Shown: in pieces, positions 15,971-23,388 of the stretch
How positions within the stretch are numbered: the first letter of the stretch is position 1
Layout: each line of letters begins with the position of its first letter
Source: Candidatus Acetothermia bacterium
GTDB lineage: Bacteria > Bipolaricaulota > Bipolaricaulia > RBG-16-55-9 > JANLFV01
Assembly: GCA_024653345.1 (NCBI GenBank)
Contig: JANLFV010000012.1
Location: 1-46,992, forward strand
DNA length: 46,992 nucleotides
Reading direction: 5' to 3'
Program-made: the position numbers and the translations under genes
The notes under the pieces: generated by a model
What the model saw: the letters and a program-made list of their open reading frames with translations, nothing else
Database searches by the model: none
What the model was told of the DNA's origin: nothing

Positions 15971-16043
15971 GGAATAGTGTGGGGCGCTTGACAGGTATCA
16001 TCCATTCTACCCCTGGCCTCCACCCATCTCCCCCCCCTGCCGG

Positions 16044-16083
16044 GGCCTCCCGACGGCTTCGCTCCTGAGGCCGCCGGGAGGCC
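16044..16083 (+). terminator. Large hairpin between the thioredoxin-fold and ferredoxin genes
   Basis: Arms GGCCTCCCGACGGC (16044-16057) and GCCGCCGGGAGGCC (16070-16083) pair over 14 positions with one mismatch, around a 12-base loop. No U-run follows. Instead, the ribosome site of the next gene begins about 8 bases later. It could attenuate or partially terminate, dividing the cassette into two units, or protect the downstream mRNA. Confidence 0.5.
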
Positions 16084-16103
16084 TCGAAAGGAAAGGAGGA
16101 GCG

Positions 16104-16403
16104 ATGCCTTGGCTGATCGGCTATCCTCGAGAGAGGATCGATTGGCACCCGCGGATCAATTATGAGAAGTGCACGGCCTGCGGGGTCTGCCTGAGCTGCG
16201 GGAATAAGGTCTTCCGCTGGAGGGACGGCCGGCCGGAGGTGGCCGAGCCCCTCCGTTGCGTCATCGGCTGCACCACCTGCGCTAACCTCTGCCCGGAGTG
16301 GGCCATCTCCTTCCCCGAGATCGCCGAGGTCCGCCGGATCTACAAGGAGAACGACATCTGGAGTAAGATAAGCCGGGCGATGAGAGAGGAAGGGATGGTT
16401 TAG
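16104..16403 (+). CDS. Di-cluster ferredoxin-like protein
   Basis: This 99-residue protein has eight cysteines in two groups: C23/26/29/32 (CTACGVCLSCG) and C52/56/59/63 (CVIGCTTCANLCP). It is likely to hold two [4Fe-4S] clusters. The order and the blocks IDWHP and GCTTCAN-x-CP-xx-AISFP closely match residues 1-80 of the reductase encoded at 20545, so the two are paralogous. This copy has x2 spacing before the fourth cysteine, the other x3. The protein ends in a charged helix. A strong AAAGGAGGAGCG ribosome site precedes ATG 16104. It is probably an electron carrier for the Fe-S protein encoded next, and the partner is not proven. Confidence 0.85.
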   Translation: MPWLIGYPRERIDWHPRINYEKCTACGVCLSCGNKVFRWRDGRPEVAEPLRCVIGCTTCANLCPEWAISFPEIAEVRRIYKENDIWSKISRAMREEGMV

Positions 16404-16955
16404 ATGCTGCTCCGCGGCTTTCAGAAGATCGAGACCTTCTTCCCCCCATGCCACCCCGGGGAGATCGAGACGGTCACCGCCATGGCTGAGCTTACCGACG
16501 ACATCAGCCCGGCCTTCCCCTACCTCAACGCCGTCCTCAAGGGGACGATCTACGACCAGACCCATCAGACCCTCAACTTCAAGCTCGGCGGCCGGGGGAT
16601 CACCCTCCACCCGCGGAAGATCATCGTCACCCGGCTGGAGAACAAGGAGGAGGCCGAGAAGGTCCTCGAGCGGCTGAAGGACCTGATCAACAGGACCTAC
16701 GAGCGCCGCGACCAGCTCGAGCCGAGCTACAAGAGCCGGGCCAAGCTCACGGTCATCGAGATCTACAAGCTCCTGCCGCGGACCAACTGCAAGGAGTGCG
16801 GCGAGCCGACCTGCATGGCCTTCGCCACCAAGCTGGTCAATGAGCAGGCCACGATCGAGCGGTGTAAGCCGCTCTTCGCCCCGGCGCATCAGGAGATGAA
16901 GGAGCGGCTCCTCGGCCTCCTCGAGGAGGCCGGCTACGCCGTCCCTCAAGGATAA
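16404..16955 (+). CDS. Fe-S protein with an AcsC/RnfB-type four-cysteine domain
   Basis: This is a 183-residue protein. The C-terminal motif C129-x2-C132-x4-C137-x16-C154 (TNCKECGEPTCMAFATK) is the PF04060 [4Fe-4S] domain found in the corrinoid Fe-S protein large subunit (AcsC/CdhE) and in RnfB. The N-terminal 120 residues contain ITLHPRKIIVT and INRTYERRDQLEPSYK and are not part of AcsC, so this is a separate family of unknown role. It starts immediately after the ferredoxin-like gene stop (0-base gap). Tight coupling suggests that the two proteins form an electron-transfer pair. Confidence 0.82.
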   Translation: MLLRGFQKIETFFPPCHPGEIETVTAMAELTDDISPAFPYLNAVLKGTIYDQTHQTLNFKLGGRGITLHPRKIIVTRLENKEEAEKVLERLKDLINRTYERRDQLEPSYKSRAKLTVIEIYKLLPRTNCKECGEPTCMAFATKLVNEQATIERCKPLFAPAHQEMKERLLGLLEEAGYAVPQG

Positions 16956-16972
16956 GGAGGTGTGCGCGCAAG

Positions 16973-17278
16973 ATGGAATCGCTGATCTCTCAGGAGAAGC
17001 CCGAGCTGTGGCGGGCCTATAGCGGGTTTGCGGCGGAGGCCCTCAAGGACGGGGCCCTCCCGGCCAAGTTCAAGGAGCTGGTGGCGATCGCGCTCTCCAT
17101 CGCCGGCCACTGCGAGCCATGCATCCGGGTCCATCTCCGCCGGGCGCTGGAGCTGGGAGCGACGGCAGAGGAGCTCGCCGAGCTCTTGGGCGTGACCGTC
17201 CTCCTCGTCGGCGGGCCGGCGGATGTCTGGACGAGGGAGGCGATCTGGGCAGAGCTGAAGAAGGCTAAGGAGGTCTGA
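16973..17278 (+). CDS. AhpD/carboxymuconolactone decarboxylase-family CxxC protein
   Basis: This 101-residue all-helical protein has the peroxidase-reductase motif CEPCIRVHLRRALELGA near residues 47-63. CxxC followed by a histidine is the AhpD core, in which the cysteines and His relay protons and electrons. LPAKFKELVAIALSIAG and GATAEELAELLGV are family blocks. Members act as alkylhydroperoxidases or disulfide reductases. Here it is embedded among Fe-S and thiol redox genes, so a redox role is more likely than carboxymuconolactone decarboxylation. An AAGGAGGTG ribosome site precedes it. Confidence 0.87.
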   Translation: MESLISQEKPELWRAYSGFAAEALKDGALPAKFKELVAIALSIAGHCEPCIRVHLRRALELGATAEELAELLGVTVLLVGGPADVWTREAIWAELKKAKEV

Positions 17279-17463
17279 TGGCTAAAGAGAGCCCGGGCTG
17301 CTCCTGCGGCGACCCTTGGGGATATCTTCCGCCGGAGTTGCGGCCGAAGCAGAAGAAGGCGAGCTCGCTCCGCGAGGCCAGATGCCCCGGCTGCGGGAAG
17401 CTCTTCTGGACGAACCGGGAGACGGACTACTGCTTCGATTGCGAGAAGCGGCAAGGCGGGTAG
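17278..17463 (+). CDS. Small zinc-ribbon protein
   Basis: This 61-residue protein has CSC near the N terminus (C8, C10) and a four-cysteine knuckle pair, CPGC (C36/C39) and CFDC (C52/C55), which would bind one zinc. Its start codon overlaps the previous stop by one base (TGATG), so translation is coupled to the AhpD-like gene. No family or function is recognised. It might be an adaptor or metal chaperone in the cassette. Confidence 0.75.
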   Translation: MAKESPGCSCGDPWGYLPPELRPKQKKASSLREARCPGCGKLFWTNRETDYCFDCEKRQGG

Positions 17464-17470
17464 CGCGCTG

Positions 17471-18466
17471 ATGCGATCACTCAATGACTTCATCCGGAGG
17501 CACTACTCTTACCTGATCCTCACTACCGTCGGGCTGAGCATCGTGGTCGGCCAGCTCTTCCCCGCCGTGGCCAGGGCCTTTAAGCCCTATATGATCTATC
17601 TCATCGGGCTCATGATCTGGGCGATGAGCGTGACGATCCGGTTCCCCGAATTGCGCTTCGCCTTCAGGAAGGGGAAGCTCATCGGCTGCGGCTTGCTCGC
17701 CAACTTCGTCCTCCTCCCCCTGTTATGCTATCTCTTGGCGATCGCCCTAATGCGCAGCCATCCGCTCTATGCCACGGGGTTCATCCTGATGGGGACCGTC
17801 CCCTGCGCAGGGATGAATGTGGTCTGGACCGGGCTCCTCGGCGGCGATGTGGCCCTGGCTCTCGTCCTCGGGGCCCTGACGATGCTTCTAGGGATCGTCA
17901 CCATCCCCGGCCTGACCTACATTCTCGCCGGAACTTATGTCTCGGTAAATGTGCTCGAGATGCTCTATACCCTGGCCAAGGTCCTGATCATCCCCATCCT
18001 CTTGGGGATCGTCACCCGCTCCCTCTTGGAGAGGAGGGCCAAGCAAGAGACGGCGCTGTTGCCGATCTTCCCGCCGATCGCCGCCATCTCGGCGATGCTC
18101 CTGATGTTCATCATGATCGCCCTCAATATCCGGATGATCCCGGCCGACGGGAGCGTCCTCCTCTCGCTGATCATCCCGCCGCTCTTGCTCTTCCCCATCG
18201 CCTTCGGCGGGGTCTACCTCTGGTGCGATCGGCTCCTCCGCTGCGAGAGGCGGGAGACCGACGCCATCGTCTACTCCTCAGGGATGAAGCACCTCCCCTT
18301 GGCAATGGGGATCGCCTTCGTCTCCTTCGGGCAAGAGGCGGCCCTCCCCATCGCCGTAGCCGCGGTCTTCCAGACCTTCAACGCCAGCCTCTTCTACCGG
18401 CTCTTCCAGCGGCTCGGCCGGCGCGTGGAGGCCGCACAGAAGACGGGTAAGAAGGAGGTAATGTGA
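17471..18466 (+). CDS. BASS-superfamily transporter (bile acid:Na+ symporter/Acr3-related)
   Basis: This is a 331-residue membrane protein with about ten helices. Family blocks include GFILMGTVPCAGMNVVWTGL, LALVLGALTMLLGIVTIPGL, and YSSGMKHLPLAMGIAFVSFG near the C terminus. It belongs to the bile acid:sodium symporter superfamily, to which Acr3 arsenite exporters also belong. It is closer to the generic BASS group than to Acr3, and lacks the Acr3 TRCIAMV-type cysteine helix that is present in the protein encoded at 28237. In this setting it may export an oxyanion or organic anion. The DsbA gene start overlaps its stop (GTGA). Confidence 0.83.
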   Translation: MRSLNDFIRRHYSYLILTTVGLSIVVGQLFPAVARAFKPYMIYLIGLMIWAMSVTIRFPELRFAFRKGKLIGCGLLANFVLLPLLCYLLAIALMRSHPLYATGFILMGTVPCAGMNVVWTGLLGGDVALALVLGALTMLLGIVTIPGLTYILAGTYVSVNVLEMLYTLAKVLIIPILLGIVTRSLLERRAKQETALLPIFPPIAAISAMLLMFIMIALNIRMIPADGSVLLSLIIPPLLLFPIAFGGVYLWCDRLLRCERRETDAIVYSSGMKHLPLAMGIAFVSFGQEAALPIAVAAVFQTFNASLFYRLFQRLGRRVEAAQKTGKKEVM

Positions 18467-19188
18467 GGAAGACCGAAAAGAGGCGGGGAAGGAAGGCCGG
18501 CCTCAGCGCGAGGCTCTTCCGGCTCCGGGCCCCACTGGTGACGGCCCTAGCCCTCGCGGTCGGGGGAGCCCTGATCGGGGTGAGCTACTGGTATTCCAGC
18601 TCCCGGCTCACCTCCGGGAGCCTGCCATGCCCGGAGGATGAACCCTCCGCGGTCACGGAGGCCACGGTGGAGCCGACCAAGGGCTGCCTCGACGCCCCCG
18701 TGACCATCGTGGAGTTCTCCGAGTTCTACTGCCCCTTCTGCGCGAGGTTTGTCTGGGAGACCCTCCCTAAGATCGTGGAGGAGTATGTGAAGAAGGACCT
18801 GGTGAAGCTCGTCTTTCGGAACTTCCCCGTCCACGGCGAGCCGGCGATCCAGGCGGCCTTAGCGGGGGAGTGCGCCCACGAGCAGGGCCGGTTCTGGGAG
18901 TATCACGACCGGCTCTTCACTGCCACCTCCAAGGAGTATAGGCAGCTCGATGCGACGGCGCTCGTGAACTTAGCCGGGGAGTTGGGGCTTGATCGCGCGG
19001 CCTTCCGCGAGTGCCTGAGCTCCGGGCGCTATCGCGCGAACCTCGAGGAGGACATCGCTGAAGGGAAGCGGCTCGGCGTGCGAGGGACCCCGACCTTCTT
19101 CATCAATGGCCAGATGGTGGTCGGGGCCCAGCCGTTCGAGAAGTTCAAGCAGGTCATCGAGGAGGAGCTCAAGAGGAGCGGGAGATGA
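18463..19188 (+). CDS. DsbA-family thiol:disulfide oxidoreductase, membrane anchored
   Basis: This 241-residue protein has an N-terminal basic stretch, then one transmembrane helix (residues 24-45, ALALAVGGALIGVSYWY). The extracytoplasmic thioredoxin fold has the CPFC active site at residues 90-93, the cis-proline loop RGTPTFFINGQ, and LVFRNFPVHGEPAIQAA. It is the DsbA/BdbD type that oxidises exported proteins. GTG 18463 is the start, with AAGGAGGT just upstream, and overlaps the BASS gene stop. The VKOR gene, which would reoxidise it, follows with a 4-base overlap. Confidence 0.92.
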   Translation: MRKTEKRRGRKAGLSARLFRLRAPLVTALALAVGGALIGVSYWYSSSRLTSGSLPCPEDEPSAVTEATVEPTKGCLDAPVTIVEFSEFYCPFCARFVWETLPKIVEEYVKKDLVKLVFRNFPVHGEPAIQAALAGECAHEQGRFWEYHDRLFTATSKEYRQLDATALVNLAGELGLDRAAFRECLSSGRYRANLEEDIAEGKRLGVRGTPTFFINGQMVVGAQPFEKFKQVIEEELKRSGR

Positions 19189-19613
19189 AGAGGACCTCCG
19201 CCATGCAAGTAGCGATCATCGTCCTCGCGATCTTGGGGCTGGCCGACTCGGCTTATCTCTTCTATGAGCACCTCGGCCATGAGATCGTCTGCATCGGGCA
19301 GGGCTGCAGCATCGTCAATGACTCACCCTACGCCGAGCTCTTCGGGGTCCCGATGTCGGTCATGGGCTTGGTGGGCTACGCCTTCATCCTCGGCGCGGCG
19401 GTCGCCGCCCTCCGCTTGAGGGGCCGTGGCCGGGAGTGGGCCAAGGCGGCCGTCTACGGCTTCGCCCTCGTCGGGCTTCTCTATTCGGGCTATCTTACCT
19501 ATCTCGAGCTCTTCATGATCCGGGCCATCTGCACCTGGTGCGTCGTCTCGGCGGCCATCGTCGCGGCGATCTTCGCCCTAGCGGCGGTCGAGCTATGGGG
19601 GAGGGAGAGGTGA
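19185..19613 (+). CDS. VKOR-family membrane disulfide-generating protein
   Basis: This 142-residue bacterial vitamin K epoxide reductase homologue has four hydrophobic helices. The loop cysteines C36 and C41 (CIGQGC) and the membrane active site CTWC (C116-C119) are in the usual order, with the SIVNDSPYAELFGVP block between helices 1 and 2. It transfers electrons from DsbA to quinone and replaces DsbB in many actinobacteria, cyanobacteria and anaerobes. The DsbA-VKOR pair is overlapped, so they are made together. Confidence 0.93.
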   Translation: MKRTSAMQVAIIVLAILGLADSAYLFYEHLGHEIVCIGQGCSIVNDSPYAELFGVPMSVMGLVGYAFILGAAVAALRLRGRGREWAKAAVYGFALVGLLYSGYLTYLELFMIRAICTWCVVSAAIVAAIFALAAVELWGRER

Positions 19614-20617
19614 AAGGGAGAAATGGCAGGTCAAAGGTCGGCCTAGTCCTAAGCGGCGGAGGGGCCCGTGGCTTTGCCCATATCGGTGCGATAAGGGCCC
19701 TACAGAGCCTCGCGATCCCGATCGACCTAGTAGTCGGCACCAGCATGGGGGCAATTATCGGCGGGGCCTTCGCCAGTGGGATCGATCTTGATAAGCTGGA
19801 AAGGATCCTTGCTAACCTGGATCTCTATGACCTGCTGGACCTCCCTCGAAGCTCCTTCCAAGAGCTTGAAACTGTCCTCAGACGGTTCATCGCGGAGCAT
19901 TTCTCTCCAAGGGGAGACTGGCGCTCGCCCAGCTCCCCTTACCATCAACGGGTCCGTAGGCTCTGTGAGTTCTTCAACCTCTTCACCAGGGACAAGACTG
20001 TCGAGGAGCTAGAGATCCCCTTTGCTGCCGTGGCCACTGACATTGATACCGGCGAGCGGGTGGTCCTCCGCCACGGGAGGATCTGCAAGGCGATCACTGT
20101 CTCGGCCATCATTCCGGATGTCTTCTATCCTGTAGAGCACGAGGGCCGCTACCTCGTCGATGGCGGAGTGGTCGACAATCTCCCAATAGATGTAGCGATC
20201 GAGCTCGGTGCGGAGGCAGTAATCGCCATCGATCTCGGCTCGGCCGAGCTCCTTAGGGAGCTCAGGGGGAGCATCGACATCTTCTCCCAATTGGCGCGGA
20301 TTGTGGTCCGCGAGCTGAGCCGGGCCAAACTGGAGCTGGCTCAGGAGCGATTGGGACCAGGCCGTCTCCTCGTCCTTCAGCCACCGCTCGAGGAGATCCG
20401 CTGGCTCGACTTCGCCAAGATCGCCACGATCGCCAGGATCGGAGAGGAGGAGGTCAGGAGACATATCAAGGAGATTAGAGCGCTGGTTGAGGAAGTTGGG
20501 ACGGAGAGCGGCCCCTCTAATCACTTAGAGAGGAGTGGATTATCATGCCCGATCCGAAGCTCGTCAGACCCTGGCACGGCATCCCGCGGGAGCAGATCGT
20601 CTGGCATCCCACCGTAG
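19610..20617 (+). CDS. Patatin-like phospholipase (RssA/NTE type)
   Basis: This is a 335-residue lipid acyl hydrolase. The oxyanion hole is LSGGGARGFAHIGAI, the nucleophile elbow GTSMG, and the catalytic aspartate in VDGGVVDNLPID. GTG 19610 overlaps the VKOR stop (GTGA) and has GGGGAGGGAG upstream; ATG 19595 is also in frame. The last 24 codons overlap the next gene by 73 bases and look like out-of-frame readthrough: after about residue 303 the sequence loses helix-like character. An out-of-frame TAA at 20518-20520 suggests that a small indel has extended the protein. It may act in membrane lipid turnover. Confidence 0.88.
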   Translation: MKGRNGRSKVGLVLSGGGARGFAHIGAIRALQSLAIPIDLVVGTSMGAIIGGAFASGIDLDKLERILANLDLYDLLDLPRSSFQELETVLRRFIAEHFSPRGDWRSPSSPYHQRVRRLCEFFNLFTRDKTVEELEIPFAAVATDIDTGERVVLRHGRICKAITVSAIIPDVFYPVEHEGRYLVDGGVVDNLPIDVAIELGAEAVIAIDLGSAELLRELRGSIDIFSQLARIVVRELSRAKLELAQERLGPGRLLVLQPPLEEIRWLDFAKIATIARIGEEEVRRHIKEIRALVEEVGTESGPSNHLERSGLSCPIRSSSDPGTASRGSRSSGIPP

Positions 20618-21630
20618 ACGATGACGCCTGTATCGGCTGTGGCACCTGCGTCACGGGCTGCGGGCGGCTGGTCTATCGTTTCGACTTTGAGCGCAAGAAG
20701 GCCGTAATTGCTGATCCACTCAATTGCCTGGTCGGCTGCACGACCTGCGCCAACACCTGTCCCACGCACGCCATCAGCTTCCCGCCCCTGGAGACCATCG
20801 CCGAGCTCTTGGAGCGGCCCGAGGTGCACCATGCCGTCGAGGATGAGCTGCTGATGCGGAAAGACCAAGTGGCTTGGCAGGAAGCCCTGCCCCATCCGGA
20901 TCGGCTGGTCCGCTTGGTCGTCACCCGGAAGGAGCCGATCGGCGAAAAGAACCTCCTGGTGACCCTCGAGCCCTACGGTGAGGAAGACTGCATGTGCCAG
21001 TTTATCCCCGGCCAGTATCTGGAGATCTGGGTGCCAGGCACGCCGTGGATGTCGCGGGCCTATTCCATCGGCAGCGCACCGCGCGAAGATGGGCGCATCG
21101 AGCTGCACCTCCGTCGTATCGAAGGGGGGCGGTTCACCACCTGGGCTTTCGCGCAGTTGAAGGTAGGCGATGTGCTGACCGTCCGGGGCCCACTGGGCCA
21201 CTTCGTGGTGCGCTCCTCGCTCGACAAGCCCTTGCTCTTCGTGGCACGGGGCACCGGCTTCGCGCCGATCAAGGCGATGATCGAGCAGCAGCTTGAGCTT
21301 ACGCCCGCCCGGGACCTCTTACTCTTCTGGGGCGTGACCGACACGAGCGACTTCTATGAGCTGGATCTGCTCTCCGGCTGGGCGAAGAGCGATCCAAACT
21401 TTCGTTGTGTGCTGACGGCCCGCACGGTCTCCGCGGGCTTCGTGGTCCCCCAGGGCCTAGAGTTTCGCAAAGGGACTTGTTATGATGCTCTGGAAGCTAG
21501 CCGGTTCGAGATCTCAAAGCGGGATGTCTATGTCGCCGGTCCGCGGAAGACCGTGGAGGCCACCCTCAGGGTCCTTAGAGCCAAGGGAGTGCCTCACGAG
21601 CAGATCCTAATCGACTCATATGGCAATTGA
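20545..21630 (+). CDS. Di-cluster ferredoxin fused to NAD(P)H-flavin reductase
   Basis: This is a 361-residue fusion. Residues 1-80 carry two [4Fe-4S] motifs (C29/32/35/39 and C61/65/68/72, ending CANTCPTHAISFP) and are paralogous to the protein encoded at 16104. Residues 115-361 form a ferredoxin-NADP reductase module. The FAD motif is SRAYSIGSAP and the NAD(P)-binding motif is ARGTGFAPIKAM; a C-terminal VYVAGPRKTVEA follows. It would move electrons between NAD(P)H and the clusters, probably to or from the small ferredoxin or Fe-S protein of the same cassette. ATG 20545 has GAGAGGAG 9 bases upstream, and the gene overlaps the end of the patatin gene. Confidence 0.87.
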   Translation: MPDPKLVRPWHGIPREQIVWHPTVDDDACIGCGTCVTGCGRLVYRFDFERKKAVIADPLNCLVGCTTCANTCPTHAISFPPLETIAELLERPEVHHAVEDELLMRKDQVAWQEALPHPDRLVRLVVTRKEPIGEKNLLVTLEPYGEEDCMCQFIPGQYLEIWVPGTPWMSRAYSIGSAPREDGRIELHLRRIEGGRFTTWAFAQLKVGDVLTVRGPLGHFVVRSSLDKPLLFVARGTGFAPIKAMIEQQLELTPARDLLLFWGVTDTSDFYELDLLSGWAKSDPNFRCVLTARTVSAGFVVPQGLEFRKGTCYDALEASRFEISKRDVYVAGPRKTVEATLRVLRAKGVPHEQILIDSYGN

Positions 21631-21687
21631 TAATATCGGGCAGCAAGAGAGGCTCGGCAAGGAGGTTCGCCGATCGGGCTTTGGACG

Positions 21688-22431
21688 ATGATGCTCAGGA
21701 TTGAAGGGCTCTTCCTCGAACTGGATGGGAGGCCGATCCTCGGCGGGCTCGACCTGGAGGTCGCCGCGGGCGAGATCCATGCGCTCCTCGGGGCCAACGG
21801 GACCGGGAAGTCGACACTGGCCTACACGGTCATGGGCCTCGCCGGCTACCGCCCCCAGCGCGGCCGGATCTACTTCGCCGGCCAGGATATCACCGATAGA
21901 TCGGTCACCGAGCGGGCCAGGCTCGGCCTCACCCTCGCTTGGCAGCAGCCGGCGAGCTTCGAGGGACTGACGATCAAAGAGTATCTGGAGATTGCCCGGC
22001 AGGGCGAGGGCACGAGCCCTGCGATCGCGGAGTGCCTGGAGCTGGTCGGCCTCCCGCCCGCAAGTTATCTCCACCGCACCTTGAATGAGCACCTCTCCGG
22101 CGGGGAACGCAAGAGGGTCGAGCTGGCCGCCGTCCTGGCGATGGCCCCCAAGCTGGCGATCCTCGATGAACCCGATTCGGGGATCGATGTCCTCTCGCTA
22201 GAGGATATCATGGAGGTGATCCGGCGGATGAACCGCGCCGGGACGACCGTGCTGCTGATCACCCACCGGGAGGAGTTCGCCCGCGCCGCCCATCGGGCCT
22301 CGCACCTCTGCGCTGGGAGGGTCCTGAAGGCCGGCGAGCCGGAGGAGGTCGTCCGGTTCTATAAGGAGAATTGCAAGCGGTGCGACCATGTGAACGAGCC
22401 GGAGCTGGAGCGATTGGAGGAGCAGCGATGA
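21688..22431 (+). CDS. sufC: SufC, Fe-S cluster assembly ATPase
   Basis: This 247-residue ABC ATPase is soluble and not linked to a permease. It has the Walker A motif GANGTGKST, signature LSGGERKRVELA, Walker B LAILDEPDSGID, and the SufC-typical SDxGID-like and HR switch (LLITHREEF). The C-terminal KENCKRCDHVN tail has an extra CxxC. It powers scaffold opening during [4Fe-4S] assembly. The SufB/D partner gene overlaps its stop (ATGA). An AAGGAGGT sequence at about 21659-21666 lies 21 bases before ATG 21688, which is too far to be its ribosome site. Confidence 0.92.
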   Translation: MMLRIEGLFLELDGRPILGGLDLEVAAGEIHALLGANGTGKSTLAYTVMGLAGYRPQRGRIYFAGQDITDRSVTERARLGLTLAWQQPASFEGLTIKEYLEIARQGEGTSPAIAECLELVGLPPASYLHRTLNEHLSGGERKRVELAAVLAMAPKLAILDEPDSGIDVLSLEDIMEVIRRMNRAGTTVLLITHREEFARAAHRASHLCAGRVLKAGEPEEVVRFYKENCKRCDHVNEPELERLEEQR

Positions 22432-23387
22432 GGAAGGCAGTAGAGCTCGGCTATTCCGAGGAGTTCGCGGCCCTCGCCCGGGCCTATGAGCGTTCGGGCG
22501 GCGATCCTTCGGCATTAGCAAACCCTGGGGTTGCCAGCCTGGTGGTGAGCGGCAACCGGGTCCTGGGGCTGAACAGCCTCCCCGGCCTGGATATGAGTGC
22601 TGAAGAGCTGGCCGATGGGATCAAAGCCCACATCGCGGTCGAGCCGGGAGCGATCATCGCGCAGCCGGTCCACTTCTGCTTCGGGCTCTTGCCGGAGGAG
22701 GGGGTCCAGCGGATCATCTCCCATTTCAAGATCGGCCCCGGGGCCAGTGTGAAGTTCCTGGCCCACTGCTCCTTCCCGAATGCGGTCAAAGTCCGGCACA
22801 TCATGGAAGCCGAGGTCGGCAAGGGGGCGGCGATGGAGTATAATGAGGCCCACTTCCACGGCCCCGCGGGCGGAGCGGAGGTCTATCCCCACGCGAGAAT
22901 AGCCATAGCAGAGGGCGGGAGCTACCGCAGCGAGTTCAAGCTGATCCAGGGCGCAGTCGGGCTCCTCGAGATCGAGTATGATGTCCATCTCGAGGCTCGG
23001 GCGGCCGCTGAGCTCGTGACCAAAGTCCATGGCAAGGGGGATGATCGGATTAAGATCAAGGAGTCGCTCTACCTGGAGGGCGCGCAGGCCCGGGGGTTAG
23101 TCAAGAGCCGGATCGTCCTCCAGGAGCGGGCCCAGGCCGAGTTCACCGGCGAGGCCATCGGGGCCGGGCCGTTCTCCTGCGGGCACATCGACTGCACCGA
23201 GATCCTGGGAGGAACCGAGGCTAAGGCGGTCGCCGTCCCCAAGCTGGTCGTGGTGGACGAGCGGGCCAAGCTGACCCACGAGGCGGCGATCGGGAGCATC
23301 GATAAGAAGGAATTAGAGACCCTGATGGCCCGCGGGCTCTCCGAGGAGGAGGCGGTCGAGATCGTCGTCCGCGGGCTCTTGCGCTAG
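22428..23387 (+). CDS. SufB/SufD-like Fe-S scaffold protein
   Basis: This is a 319-residue protein with the right-handed beta-helix core and the C-terminal SufB/D signature HEAAIGSIDKKELETLMARGLSEEEA. ATG 22428 overlaps the sufC stop and has GGAGGAGC upstream. It is shorter than proteobacterial SufB (about 490) and lacks the long N-terminal part. It resembles the single SufB partner found with SufC in archaea and deep-branching anaerobes (the minimal two-gene SUF/SMS type). No sufS, sufU or second sufB/D lies beside it. Cys residues in FSCGHIDCTEILGG (near 255) are candidate cluster or persulfide ligands. It probably supplies clusters to the many Fe-S proteins encoded nearby. Confidence 0.88.
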   Translation: MRKAVELGYSEEFAALARAYERSGGDPSALANPGVASLVVSGNRVLGLNSLPGLDMSAEELADGIKAHIAVEPGAIIAQPVHFCFGLLPEEGVQRIISHFKIGPGASVKFLAHCSFPNAVKVRHIMEAEVGKGAAMEYNEAHFHGPAGGAEVYPHARIAIAEGGSYRSEFKLIQGAVGLLEIEYDVHLEARAAAELVTKVHGKGDDRIKIKESLYLEGAQARGLVKSRIVLQERAQAEFTGEAIGAGPFSCGHIDCTEILGGTEAKAVAVPKLVVVDERAKLTHEAAIGSIDKKELETLMARGLSEEEAVEIVVRGLLR

Positions 23388-23388
23388 A

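Noticed and set aside
15948-16949. 333-codon minus-strand frame opposite the two Fe-S protein genes
   Set aside because: Antisense shadow; the plus-strand genes have clear cysteine motifs and ribosome sites.
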